DNA of 64,000 nt from CAVOXO01 sp963700425 (GTDB lineage: Bacteria > Actinomycetota > Acidimicrobiia > Acidimicrobiales > Microtrichaceae), in the NCBI GenBank assembly GCA_963700425.1, contig CAVOXO010000003.1:620001-684000 (forward strand). Direction: 5' to 3'. A program made the translations under genes and the position numbers. Positions 27,644 through 37,080 of the stretch are shown here, piece after piece. Every line of letters begins with the position of its first letter. Positions within the stretch are counted from its first letter, which is position 1. Below the pieces are notes generated by a model. It had not been told where the DNA came from and made no database searches. It saw nothing but the letters and a program-made list of their open reading frames with translations.

Positions 27644-27981
27644 GAAACCCTAGGTATTGCAGGGTTCTCGACGATCGACCGTCAGGGACGCCCTGATCTC
27701 ATCTCGCGGATATCCCGCGGGCGTCGCGAGATGAACCGCCTCGCCTGCTAGCGAGATCCCCGATTTTGCAGGGTTCCTGAGCTGTCGTGCCGCCACCTTT
27801 TCGAGGAGGCGGCACCGCTCATCGAGGACAGCTGTACCGGAGCGAACGCTCGGAGCGTGTGGTTGGGTTTCTCGAGTCTCACACTCACCAGCCTGCGTCG
27901 AACGCGGCGAGATTCAGAGTCTCTCGTCTGTGCGCCAGAGAAGCCCGGAATTCCGGGCCGGATGGACTTGTGACACCTTCA
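27594..27981 (+). repeat. Long direct repeat copy 2
   Basis: Matches 19838-20227 at about 97 percent, from the tRNA anticodon loop to CACCTTCAG, including the hairpin at 27787-27815 (one mismatch in the arm, AGG/AGG) and CCCGGAATTCCGGG. The 7.4 kb between the two copies carries the CAP gene, the toxin modules and the scars. The following 27982-28202 has no recognisable gene; a plus-strand frame continuing from the repeat is not family-like. Confidence 0.88.
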
Positions 27982-28202
27982 GTCCCACCGGACCACTCGT
28001 GGAAGACCCTCGCGGCGGTACCAGCGAGTGGGACCGCCTTGTTCACCGCGCCGTGCCGGTCTGGGACCCACCAGCGGCACCGGAGCAAACCCGCGGCCCC
28101 GACGAGCGGGTTGGCCAACGGCGTTCACGCATCGGCCGACGCGCCCGACACCTCCTCCTCGAACTCCTCGACGCGTCAACGGCGCTGCGGTGGTTCTGCA
28201 GG

Positions 28203-29696
28203 TCAGTCCTGGCTGAGGGCCAGACTCGTCAACAGGACCTGGCGTCCGCTGATCTCGCCGTTGAGGTTGCGGTCGGTGTCCTCTGGCAGGACCCTGAACG
28301 AGGCAGAGCCGTGATAGCCGGCGTACTTGCCGCCGCGGACCTGAAGCGAGATTTCGCCCTCGAGGTTGCTCTCCGGAAGGATCCGCACGTTCACCGTCGC
28401 CGAGGCGGTGTCGCCGTCGTCCCATGTGATGCTTGCGCTGCCCGTCAGAGTCGAGCCGCTAAAGATGAGGTCCTCCCAGTCCACCTCGCCGGTTGGACCC
28501 ACGTTGAGGGCGTCGAGCCGCACGGATCGCGACGCCGTTTCGGCTTCGCCGAGCCCGGTGGAGACCACCGCCTTGCAGCGGATCCACGCCGAGGGTTCGG
28601 TGAGGGCGACGACGACCGGCAACATCACCTCCGAGTTGATGGGCGGCTCAATGCTCACGTGGCCCTGACCTTCGCCTGTGCACTCAAGTCTCTCGCTCGG
28701 GGCTTCGGTGCGCGGTGTGGACGCAGGGGAAGGGACAGACAGGGTGGCGGGGGCGAGGAGGAACGCGACGATGCCTGCGAGGGCCGTAACCGCAAGCGCA
28801 GCGATGGCTGCTCTGCGCAGCTGGCGGCGCGGTCGGCGACGGATCGTTCGCGACCACTCGGCGATGCGGGTCGGCCGCCGGGCGGGATTGCTCTCGAGGA
28901 GACACGCAAGGTTGCGGGAGATGGGACCGGCCGATCGGTGTTCGGTCTGCTCCAGGGCCGCGGCAAGTCGCTCTCTCGCCGCCTCAGCCCCGTCGAGCGG
29001 AGGTGGTTCGCTCACGATGAGCCAGTGGGCGACAGCGCCCAGACCCCACACGTCGGCGGGTTTGCCGATCGAGTCGGTGCGGCTGGACAGGACTTCGGGG
29101 GCGCGCCACATGAAGGTGCCGATGCCCTGGGTCATGTCGGTGCCGTCGACGGGGCGGGCGACGCCGAAGTCCAACAGGACGGCGGTGCCGTCGTGGCGGA
29201 TGCGGACGTTCGACGGCTTGACGTCGCGGTGGACGAGCCCGTCGAGTGCGTCGTGGGTTCGGTGGTTGTGGAGGTGGTCGAGCGCGGCGGCCAGCTCGGC
29301 GATCCAGCGGAGTTTCTGGTCGATGGTGGCGTCGTCGGCGGCGTCGGTGAGGGGCTTGCCGTCGATCCATGCTGCGACCGAGTAGGGAACGTCGAAGTCG
29401 GCGGCGTCGTCGGCGGTGCCGTCGCCGAGGGGGCAGCCGAGGAATGTCTCGATCTGCTCCAGCAGGTTCGGATGCCGCACCCCCTCCAGCAGGGAAGCGC
29501 GTTCGGCCAGCCGGGGGAAGTCGGCAAGGGGCGTGTTGGTGAGCACCTTGAGGGCAACGGTCTCACCGGTGAGGGTTCGACGGGCGCGGTAGACGAGCCC
29601 TTCGCCTCCGGCCGCGACCTGGTCGAGGTCGGACACCTCGACCCGATAGCGGGCCGGGTCTTCCGGCGGTCCTGCGTACAGCGCGTCGGTGCTCAT
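28203..29696 (-). CDS. Membrane Ser/Thr protein kinase with C-terminal ectodomain (copy 2, intact)
   Basis: About 497 residues. The kinase domain spans ~20-270 with the Gly-rich GGEGLVYRA, VALKVL lysine, catalytic loop GLVHRDVKPSNVRI, DFGVARP, APEV and the DVWGLGAVAHWL helix. A basic stretch and one transmembrane helix (AAIAALAVTALAGIVAFLLAP) follow, then a ~165-residue extracellular domain with GSASITWDDGDTASATVNV and GGKYAGYHGSASFRVLP. It starts at ATG 29696, 2 nt after the stop of an FHA-gene fragment. The ectodomain resembles the lipoprotein at 31632, suggesting a matched surface pair. Confidence 0.85.
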   Translation of the reverse strand: MSTDALYAGPPEDPARYRVEVSDLDQVAAGGEGLVYRARRTLTGETVALKVLTNTPLADFPRLAERASLLEGVRHPNLLEQIETFLGCPLGDGTADDAADFDVPYSVAAWIDGKPLTDAADDATIDQKLRWIAELAAALDHLHNHRTHDALDGLVHRDVKPSNVRIRHDGTAVLLDFGVARPVDGTDMTQGIGTFMWRAPEVLSSRTDSIGKPADVWGLGAVAHWLIVSEPPPLDGAEAARERLAAALEQTEHRSAGPISRNLACLLESNPARRPTRIAEWSRTIRRRPRRQLRRAAIAALAVTALAGIVAFLLAPATLSVPSPASTPRTEAPSERLECTGEGQGHVSIEPPINSEVMLPVVVALTEPSAWIRCKAVVSTGLGEAETASRSVRLDALNVGPTGEVDWEDLIFSGSTLTGSASITWDDGDTASATVNVRILPESNLEGEISLQVRGGKYAGYHGSASFRVLPEDTDRNLNGEISGRQVLLTSLALSQD

Positions 29697-29698
29697 GA

Positions 29699-30080
29699 TC
29701 ACATCAGACGGTGCAGCGGGATCGCCTTCGCGACCGCGACGCGTTCGTCGGCGACATCAGGCATCGGGACGGCGGTACCGATGAGCTTCGAACAGACGCC
29801 CTAGAGGCCATCGCCGATGGGGTTCGCCCGGACGTCGACGGCCTTGCCGACCTTGCGATGGGTGACCGATTCGGCGGCCAGGATGGTGCGGTCATCGCAG
29901 ATCGCCACGTCGATCGGCCAGGTTCGTGTCTGGCTGTGTGCGACGATCCCGAAGGTCGCGCCCGCGGAGCAGCACCAGTTCTTGGCACCCACCATCATGG
30001 GCGGCTGCCCCACCGCCGAGATCTCCAGCGCGGAGCGGCCCGCAGCCTCGCTGGCCGACGCCCATGGATGACCGAGAGCA
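29699..30080 (-). pseudogene. 3' fragment of a second FHA-like gene
   Basis: The reverse strand reads AAGRSALEISAVGQPPMMVGA, then VAHSQTRTWPIDVAICDD and finally AVPMPDVADERVAVAKAIPLHRLM, closely paralogous to the C-terminal part of the FHA-like protein at 30821-31494. The N-terminal half is missing and at least one frame change is present near 29800. It directly follows the truncated kinase copy 1, so a deletion between tandem copies has fused the two. Confidence 0.7.
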
Positions 30081-30189
30081 GGAAGACATCAGCCCGCTCG
30101 CCGGGCTCGGCGGCGGCGTGCTGTCGGGCGCCGCGCTCGGCAGAGCCGTCCCCGTGCAAGTCGTAGGGACCTTCGTCGAGCTGCCGCCC

Positions 30190-30821
30190 GACACTTCGGG
30201 TGCACGCCAGAGGTCGGTGCCGAAGCCCTGCGTCATGTCGGTCTGTTCGACAGGGCGTGCGACGCCGAAGTCGAGCTGAACGGCGGTGCTGTCGCGGCCA
30301 ACGCGTGCGTTCGAGGGCTTCACGTCGCGGTGCACGATCCCGTGGGGTGTGGCGTCGCTGCGGACGCCGTGCAGGAATGCCAACGCGTCAGCGATGTCGG
30401 CTACCCATGCGAGCTTCGTCCGACCGGACGCGTCGTCGGCGGCCTCCAAGAGCGGCTGCCCCTCGGTCCACTCGGCGACGGAGAATGGCACATCGAAATC
30501 GTTGCTCGAGGCCTCATCATCGGGCTCATCTGTGAGGGCGGCGCCGACGGACGTTTCGATCTTTTCCATCAAGTTCGGATGGTGGAGCACCTCGAACGCG
30601 CGGGCACGTTCCGCGACGCGCTCGAAGTCCGTGAGAGACGTGCCGGTGAGGAGCTTCAGGGCGACGAGTCGGCCAGTCGCGTTGTGGTGTGCCTGGTCGA
30701 CGAGCCCTTCACCGCCGGCTTCCACCTGCTCGAGCGCGGTCGCGCTGACCCAGTATCGGGTCGGGTCGTCAGCGGGCCCGGTGCAGTAGCGCGTGGCCGT
30801 CGTCGGATCGGTGGCGGCCAT
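30190..30821 (-). pseudogene. Ser/Thr protein kinase copy 1, truncated after the activation segment
   Basis: Starts MAATDPTTATRYCTG at ATG 30821, sharing one base with the FHA stop. It has GGEGLVDQA, LVALKLLTG, GIVHRDVKPSNARV, LDFGVARPVEQTDMTQGFGTDLWRAPEV, parallel to the intact copy. After APEV the similarity ends: no C-lobe, transmembrane helix or ectodomain, and the sequence runs into the FHA fragment. About 210 residues remain, so it is unlikely to be an active kinase, though it could be a diverged one disturbed by indels. Confidence 0.7.
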
Positions 30822-31494
30822 CACAGGAGCCGGTGGAGCCGGATCGCTTCGACGACGGCGACACGCTTGTCCGCCACGTCGGGCATCGGAACGCTGGCGG
30901 CGAACAGCGCTGACCACACCGTGTAGAGAACCTCGCCGCGGAGTTCGGGTGGCACCCGAGTGCTTCGGCCACCTCGCGGTGGGTCGCCGGTTCGACACGT
31001 CCGCGCTTCATCGGGGCCATGTAGGCGTCGATGATCCGACGTTGGGCATCGGTGAGCGGTAGTTCATGCGTCCGCGTGGGCTCGTCGGTGCAGGACACGG
31101 CGACCGGGGAGCTGGCGGTGCGGACCGCGACATCCACCGGCCAGGTTCGGGTCTGGCCATGGACCACGATCCGGAAGGCCGGCTCGGCCGGGCAGAAGCC
31201 GTCGCCCGCACCCACCATGAAAGGCGGTCGTCCGGGCGCCAGGATCTCGAGAGCCGACCGACCGACGGCATCGGGTGCGTGCACGTACACGTTCCCACCG
31301 GCGACCACGAGCCGGCCGGCCACGCGGGGAACGCCGAGGTCGGCCACCGGGGCGTAGCCGAAGCGAATGGGGCAGGTGCCGGCCCGACCGAACTCGGTAG
31401 GTCCGTCGCCGTCGTGGAGCACGAGGGACTCCGTTCCGTGGGGCGCCTCGTACGTCACGCCGGCCCGTTCGATCGCCCGCTCGGCCAAGGACAC
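30821..31494 (-). CDS. FHA-like domain protein with C-terminal helix-turn-helix region
   Basis: About 224 codons starting at GTG 31494 (TACGCT 6 nt upstream, leaderless). Residues ~20-130 look like an FHA domain (TEFGRAGTCPIRFGYAP, GVPRVAGRLVVAGGNVYVH), which would bind phosphothreonine. Residues ~150-200 hold LTDAQRRIIDAYMAP and ATHREVAEALGCHP, a helix-turn-helix-like region. A frame change near 30950 leads to VPMPDVADKRVAVVEAIRLHRL. Its stop overlaps the kinase start by one base, so protein and kinase are translationally coupled and it is probably a kinase substrate. Confidence 0.7.
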
Positions 31495-31631
31495 GCCGAC
31501 AGCGTAGTGACATCGGTCACTCGATGGAACCGGCAGCCCTGCCGGTTTCCCGGCTGGCGCCCAACCCTCACTCTGGGGGCATCCACCGACGCCCGACGTC
31601 CCGTCGGCCGCCAAACCCCGAGGGGGAACCC

Positions 31632-32159
31632 ATGAAACTCAAGTTCCTGAGTCTGCTCGCCGCCGGCCTCGTCGCCGCGTCGATCTCCGGATGCACTCCG
31701 CCGCCGCCCCCCGGCACGATCGTCTGCGATGGAGGGTCGGGGTTCCTCGAGGTCTCGCCCGCGGTGAACCCTGTCGAACAGCCGGTCACCTACACCCTCG
31801 ATGGACCGTCAACCACCGCCACCTGCTCGGACGGCACGGGGACCGGCATCACCAGCGCCCGGCTCGACTCGCTGGCCGTCACCTTCCCGTCGCTCAGCTG
31901 CTTCGTGGCCCTGGGCACCCGGGGCTCCGGACCGGCTGTCATCGCCTGGTCGGATGGGACGACCTCGGAGGTCACTGCCACCGCCACACTCGAGGCGGCC
32001 TATGGCGGCACCCTCGACCTGGAGGTCACGTCGGGCCACTTCGCCGGCGCACGCGGCTCGGCACAGTTCGTCGCTCTGCCCGAGGAGGGCAGCTGCTTCG
32101 GCGGTGGTATCACCCGCGAGTCGGTGTCGATCGGTGAGATCCTCGTGGTCGAAGGCTGA
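31632..32159 (+). CDS. Lipoprotein sharing the kinase ectodomain fold
   Basis: 175 residues. The signal peptide MKLKFLSLLAAGLVAASISGC ends in a clear lipobox, followed by a proline spacer. The mature part has ITSARLDSLAVTFPS, GPAVIAWSDGTTSEVTATATLE and GGTLDLEVTSGHFAGARGSAQFV, which parallel the ectodomain of the kinase at 28203 in order and spacing. I infer a shared beta-sandwich and possibly the same ligand. It is divergent from the FHA-kinase genes and followed by an AAA ATPase. The function is not known. Confidence 0.75.
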   Translation: MKLKFLSLLAAGLVAASISGCTPPPPPGTIVCDGGSGFLEVSPAVNPVEQPVTYTLDGPSTTATCSDGTGTGITSARLDSLAVTFPSLSCFVALGTRGSGPAVIAWSDGTTSEVTATATLEAAYGGTLDLEVTSGHFAGARGSAQFVALPEEGSCFGGGITRESVSIGEILVVEG

Positions 32160-32264
32160 CCAGGCCGGCCGAGCCGCCTCGGCTGTTGCGGGCGAGGTGG
32201 CTCGGCTCTCGTCGGGACGTCCCGCTGACGTCCACGTCATGTACCACCAGCAAGGAGTCCAGTC

Positions 32265-33653
32265 GTGTCTGACCTGTCGAGTGAGGATGCCCACGATCTG
32301 GTGCGGGCGATCGCCCAGCTCACGTCGATGGCGAATCGGGTGCTACCGCCGGCGGGCTCGGCGCTGACCCGACGCCTCCAAGCGCACTTGGGCCTCGATG
32401 AAGCGGTCCCCAACACGGCAGCCATCTTCGAGGTCATCGAAACTGCGAACCTGCAGCTGGCGTTCAACGAGCTCCGGGGCGCCGTCCCGGTGTGGGAGGA
32501 GCACGGCCTGTCCTCCGACATCAGCCACTACTCGGGGGTGTCGCTTCCTGGTCTGGTGGAGGGCACCTGGCATGGGCCGGGCGAGAGTTCCCGCCAGTTC
32601 GTGTCGATCGAGGTCAGCGCAACCGAGTCGATCCGGTGTCTGCGAGCCGGTGTCATCCTCACCGAGATCGACGAAGTGCCGGTCGCGGCGATGGTGTTCG
32701 AACGGCAGAATCATCCCGCGGGGTTGGTGTTCGAGGTCGTGGCGGCGACCCAGGACGCAGCCGATTCGTTCCTCGGTCGGGTGCGTGAACTGATGGCGGT
32801 CAACAACGTGTTGCGGGGAAAGGTGATGGCGTTCTCGTTCGGCGAGTACGGGCAGTTCGGTCTGTCGTTCAGCTCGGTGCCCGACGTGTCCCGCGAACAG
32901 GTGATCCTGCCGGGTTGGCAGCTCGACGCCATCGAGGAGCACGCGTTCGGCATCACCGAGGTCGTCGACCGGCTGGTTGCAGCCGGCCAGCATCTCAAGC
33001 GCGGTCTCCTGCTCTTCGGGCCGCCCGGCACCGGCAAGACCCACACCCTGTCGTACCTGATCGGACAGATGACCGGACGAACCACCATCATCCTGTCCGG
33101 TGCGTCGGTCGGTGCAGTCGGCCAGGCCGGCACGCTCGCCCGGAAGCTGGCCCCCGCCACGATCGTGATCGAGGACGTCGACCTGATCGGCATGGACCGC
33201 GGCCTGCCCGGCGGCGAGCACAACCCGCTGCTCTTCCAGCTCCTCAACGAGATGGACGGCCTTCAGGCCGACGACGACGTGCTGTTCATCCTCACCACCA
33301 ACCGCGCCGACCTCCTCGAGCCGGCGCTCGCAGCCCGACCGGGCCGCATCGACCAGGCGATCGAGATCGGGCTGCCCGACGCCGCGGGCCGGCGCGCCCT
33401 GTTCGAGCTCTACCTCCACGACGACCTCGACGATGACACCATGGACGTCGCCGTGGCCGGCTCGGCGGGAGCGGCCGCAGCGTTCATCAAGGAGCTCGCC
33501 CGGCGCGCCACCCTGCGCTCGATCCGCACCGACACCACCCTCGCCGACGCCCTCCGCCACACGATCACCCACATGAACGCGACGTCCACCCCGCTGCTAC
33601 GACGCTCCCTCGCGGCGGCTCAACCCGCGCGGCGCTCAGAGGAAGCCGAATGA
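32265..33653 (+). CDS. AAA-family ATPase with unrecognised N-terminal domain
   Basis: 462 residues from GTG 32265 (AAGGAG ribosome site). Residues 1-220 do not match a family I know. Residues ~235-430 are a CDC48/FtsH-like AAA module: Walker A LLFGPPGTGKTHTL, Walker B ATIVIEDVDLI, a QLLNEMDGLQADDDVLFILTTNR sensor region and ARPGRIDQAIEIGLPD with the arginine finger region. There is no protease motif, so it is likely a remodelling ATPase. The neighbours suggest it belongs to the kinase-lipoprotein module, but this is guilt by association. Confidence 0.8.
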   Translation: MSDLSSEDAHDLVRAIAQLTSMANRVLPPAGSALTRRLQAHLGLDEAVPNTAAIFEVIETANLQLAFNELRGAVPVWEEHGLSSDISHYSGVSLPGLVEGTWHGPGESSRQFVSIEVSATESIRCLRAGVILTEIDEVPVAAMVFERQNHPAGLVFEVVAATQDAADSFLGRVRELMAVNNVLRGKVMAFSFGEYGQFGLSFSSVPDVSREQVILPGWQLDAIEEHAFGITEVVDRLVAAGQHLKRGLLLFGPPGTGKTHTLSYLIGQMTGRTTIILSGASVGAVGQAGTLARKLAPATIVIEDVDLIGMDRGLPGGEHNPLLFQLLNEMDGLQADDDVLFILTTNRADLLEPALAARPGRIDQAIEIGLPDAAGRRALFELYLHDDLDDDTMDVAVAGSAGAAAAFIKELARRATLRSIRTDTTLADALRHTITHMNATSTPLLRRSLAAAQPARRSEEAE

Positions 33654-33765
33654 AGGAGCTCGCGTCACCACCGAAGTGGAATGCGATCTCTACGCTGATG
33701 GATCCACCGATGCGGGATCGTCGCGGGGGATCGCCGTCATGGACACCACACCGAGGAGGACCGAG

Positions 33766-34977
33766 ATGGCTGACCCGACACCGACGAAAGCCCTTCTGAC
33801 CATCGCGGCGTTCGCATCGATGGGCGCCGGGGCCGTTCACGCCAGCGCGATGGGCGCCCACGCGGAGCACGCGCAGGTGGTGCGAGTGTTCGGTGTTCTC
33901 GCGGTTCTTCAACTCGCCTGGGGAGCCGCGGCACTGGCCCGGCCGTCGCGCCGGTCCTCGGTTGTGGGCGTGATCATCAACGGTGGCGCATTCGCCGGCT
34001 GGGCGATGGCCAAGACCTCGGGGATCTCCATCGTGGACGGACTCGGGATCGCCGAGCCGATCCAGTGGGCCGACGGTGCGTGCGCGGCTCTCGCTCTCGT
34101 CGCCGCTCTGGCGTGCGTCGCCGCGGCGGTGGGCCGGTCAACGCTCCCCGGATCGATGCCGGCAGGCCGGTCGCGGCCGGCGATCCGCACCGCCGGACGC
34201 GCTGTCACGGTCGCGACGCTGCTGATCGGGTCACTCACCGTCACCGCCATGAGCGCAGCCGCGACCCACGAGCACGGCGACTCCCACCTCACCGCGGCGA
34301 CCGACCATTCGGCCCCACACAACCACGAAGGTTCCCGAGAGCCCGGGGCGGGCGAGTCCGCCGCTGTCGTTGCACCGACCCCCTACGACCCGACGAAACC
34401 GATCGATCTCGGCGGCGTCGAAGGAGTGACGCCCCAACAGCAGGCGCGGGCAGAGAACCTGGTGGCGGTCGTCCTGGCGAGACTCCCACAGTTCGCGGAC
34501 TCCACCACGTTGTCGCAGAAGGGGTTCGAGAGCATCGGGGACGCTGCAACCGGGTTCGAGCACTTCGTCAACTGGTCGTACATGAACGACGGGCACGAGC
34601 TCGACCCCGACCATCCGGAGTCGGTCGTGTTCGAGGTGACCGGCTCCACCAAAACGCTCGTGTCGGCGATGTTCTTCGCGGAAGGCGGCGTGTCGCTGGA
34701 CAACGTTCCCGACATCGGCGGGAAACTCACCCAATGGCACGTGCACAACGACCTGTGCTTCAGCGACGCCGACCCACCACGGGTGGCAGGGATCACCGAC
34801 CAGGCCGGCAACTGCGCGCCGGGAACCCGGGCCCTGGCCCCTCCGGTCCCCATGATCCACGTATGGATACGCAGTCACCGATGCGGACCGTTCGCCGCGC
34901 TCGACGGGATCAGCGCAGGCCAGGTCAGAGCAGGCGAGACCGCCCAGTGCGACCACGCGCACGGCGTCGGCGACTGA
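33766..34977 (+). CDS. His-rich membrane protein of unknown function
   Basis: 403 residues from ATG 33766 (GAGGAGG ribosome site). The N-terminal part has four to five hydrophobic helices (LLTIAAFASMGAGAVHASAMG, VFGVLAVLQLAWGAAALA, VVGVIINGGAFAGWAMA, ACAALALVAALACVAAAVG, AVTVATLLIGSLTVTAMS). A His-rich linker follows (THEHGDSHLTAATDHSAPHNHEG), then a soluble domain with LTQWHVHNDLCFSD and VPMIHVWI. The His clusters suggest metal binding. No family name is certain. It shows no frameshift. Confidence 0.65.
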   Translation: MADPTPTKALLTIAAFASMGAGAVHASAMGAHAEHAQVVRVFGVLAVLQLAWGAAALARPSRRSSVVGVIINGGAFAGWAMAKTSGISIVDGLGIAEPIQWADGACAALALVAALACVAAAVGRSTLPGSMPAGRSRPAIRTAGRAVTVATLLIGSLTVTAMSAAATHEHGDSHLTAATDHSAPHNHEGSREPGAGESAAVVAPTPYDPTKPIDLGGVEGVTPQQQARAENLVAVVLARLPQFADSTTLSQKGFESIGDAATGFEHFVNWSYMNDGHELDPDHPESVVFEVTGSTKTLVSAMFFAEGGVSLDNVPDIGGKLTQWHVHNDLCFSDADPPRVAGITDQAGNCAPGTRALAPPVPMIHVWIRSHRCGPFAALDGISAGQVRAGETAQCDHAHGVGD

Positions 34978-35039
34978 GCGGACCGCCACCGAACCCACCC
35001 CCGCCACACCGCCACCTGGGACTCAACTGCGGGCCGCCG

Positions 35040-35130
35040 CGGGATGGAGCGTCTCGCGGCTCGCGAGACGCCCGATTCTGCGGGGTTCTCGAGCCTCCGT
35101 ACCACCACCTTCTCGAGGCGGTGGTACCAG
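35040..35130 (+). repeat. Isolated repeat tail with anticodon-arm mimic (covarying copy)
   Basis: GCGTCTCGCGGCTCGCGAGACGC is followed by CCCGATTCTGCGGGGTTCTC and the hairpin at 35099-35127: GTACCACCACC/GGCGGTGGTAC around loop TTCTCGA. Compared with the other copies, two G-C pairs are changed to A-T on both strands, so pairing is kept. No tRNA 3' half is attached here. Confidence 0.7.
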
Positions 35131-35262
35131 CACGCGCCACGACCGCCAACCAGACCGACAGCGGGCCCGGGGCACGTGAACATGCGTCCGGCGGTGCCTC
35201 CCGACACCTCGGATCAGCGGTCACCTCGCGCAGCAGCCCCGTGGAAGATACTGAGGTGAAGT

Positions 35263-36212
35263 ATGAAACCGATCGTGACACTCACCCTGAACCCGAGCAT
35301 CGATGCCGCGTGTCAGGCAGAGACGGTGCAACCGATCCACAAGATCCGCACGTTCGAGGAGCGGTTCGATGCAGGCGGCGGCGGCATCAACGTCGCTCGC
35401 GTGATTCGCGAGCTCGGCGGTGATGCGCTCACGGTCTACTTCGCCGGCGGCATCACCGGCAGCGCGCTGAACGAGATGGTCGAGGCGATCGGCCTTCCGC
35501 TGTAGGTCGATCCCGATCGCAGGTATGACCCGTATCAGCAATGTCGTCTATGAGCGTTCGTCGGGCCTCGAGTACCGCTTCGTGCCCTCGGGGCCACACC
35601 TCGACCGGAGCGAGCTCGACAGGCTGCCTGGCCGAGATCGCGACACTGGGCGCGGATTATGTCGTCGTGAGCGGGAGCGTGCCATCGAGCGTCTCGTCGG
35701 ATTTCTACGTCGAGGTCGGCAAGGTCGTGACGAGGGCGGGCGGGCGGCTTGTTCTGGACACGTCGGGGGAAGCCCTGCATCGCACGTTGGCGCAGGGGGT
35801 CTACCTGGTGAAGCCCAACCTTCGGGAGCTCGAGAGTCTCGCCGGCCGCCCGCTGTCGTCGCCGGACGAGCAGGCGGCGGCGGCGCAGGAGTTGGTGGCG
35901 GCGGGCAACGCGGAGATCGTCACGGTGAGCCTTGGTGCGGAGGGCGCCCTGCTGGCGACCGCAGCGGGGTGCCGACGGCTCAGGGGACCTCAGGTCGAGG
36001 TGAAGAGCGCGGTCGGCGCGGGCGACAGTTTCGTCGGCGCCATGACCTTGGGGCTGGCGCAGGGACGCCCGCCTGAGGGCGCCTTCGCCCTTGCCGTGGC
36101 CACAGGCACGGCGACGGTGCTGACCATGGGGACTGAGCTGTGTCGTCGCGCAGATGTTGAACGTATCTATCAGCGCCTGCTGTCCGACCCAGGGACCGCG
36201 GGCCGTGCCTGA
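35263..36212 (+). CDS. pfkB: PfkB-family phosphofructokinase-like sugar kinase
   Basis: About 316 codons in three frame segments. The start MKPIVTLTLNPSIDAACQAE, the motif FDAGGGGINVARVIRELGG, the middle GADYVVVSGSVP and the ATP/anion-hole motif EVKSAVGAGDSFVGAMTLGLAQG are those of PfkB (second 6-phosphofructokinase) and related 1-phosphofructokinases. Frames change near 35503 (an apparent TAG) and near 35625. It opens a plus-strand cluster with a phosphoglucomutase and a GH65 phosphorylase; glucose-6-phosphate from those enzymes could feed it after isomerisation. Confidence 0.85.
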
Positions 36213-37018
36213 CGCCCGCCACCAGCGGCCGACCACGTCCGAGCCGTCCGATCCCGAGCATCGGACGCCACTCGACGTCTCCGCACTCGGACTCGACGCG
36301 TTCCTGTTCGATCTCGACGGTGTCGTGACCCGGACCGCGAGCCTGCACGCACAGGCGTGGCGGCGGCTCTTCGACGAGTTCCTCGCCGAGCGGACGCCGG
36401 GGGGCGGCTACACGCCGTTTCGCATGCCTGCAGACTATTTCGACCACGTCGACGGCAAGCCGCGCTATGAGGGCGTGCGTTCGTTCCTCCGTTCTCGGGG
36501 CATCGACCTGCCGTTCGGAGATCCGTCGGACGCACCAGGCGGGGAGACGATCTGTGGTGTGGGGAACCGCAAGAATCGCCTGTTCCAGCGGGTACTCGAA
36601 GACCACGGCGTTGAGGTGTTCGAAGGCGCGCGTGGCGTTCATCAGGCAGCTGCGGGCAGACGGAATCGAGACAGCGTGCGTGTCCTCGTCGAAGAACTGC
36701 CGCCCGGTGCTCGAACGGGCGCAACTCACCGAGGTTTTCGATCTGATCTTCGATGGCAATGACCTCGAGCGTGAGGGACTGCGAGGCAAGCCGAACCCGG
36801 ACTGCTTCGTCAGGTCCGCGGAACTCCTCGGAGTCGAGCCGAGCAGGGCTGCGGTCGTCGAGGACGCTCTCGTCGGCGTCGCGGCCGGCCGATCAGGACG
36901 ATTCCGGCTGGTGATCGGTGTCGACCGAGGGGCCGGTCGGGAAGCGCTCCTTCGAGCCGGCGCGGACCTGGTGGTATCCGATCTCTCGGATCTCGCCGTC
37001 GACCGGGCGCGACGATGA
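36205..37018 (+). CDS. pgmB: Beta-phosphoglucomutase-like HAD hydrolase
   Basis: About 271 codons. HAD motif I is FLFDLDGVVTRTASLHAQAW; the helical cap has YFDHVDGKPRYEGVRSFLRSRGI; after a frame change near 36635 come ACVSSSKNC (motif II), GKPNPDCFV (motif III) and AAVVEDALVGVAAGR (motif IV). The DGKPRYEGV signature is typical of beta-phosphoglucomutases, which turn beta-glucose-1-phosphate into glucose-6-phosphate. The start, GTG 36205, overlaps the pfkB stop by 8 nt. The downstream GH65 enzyme would make its substrate. Confidence 0.85.
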
Positions 37019-37080
37019 GCCCTCGGCGCGAACGTGTCCGAACCCCTCGGGCCGTCACGCACACGTCTTAGGGTGGACCA

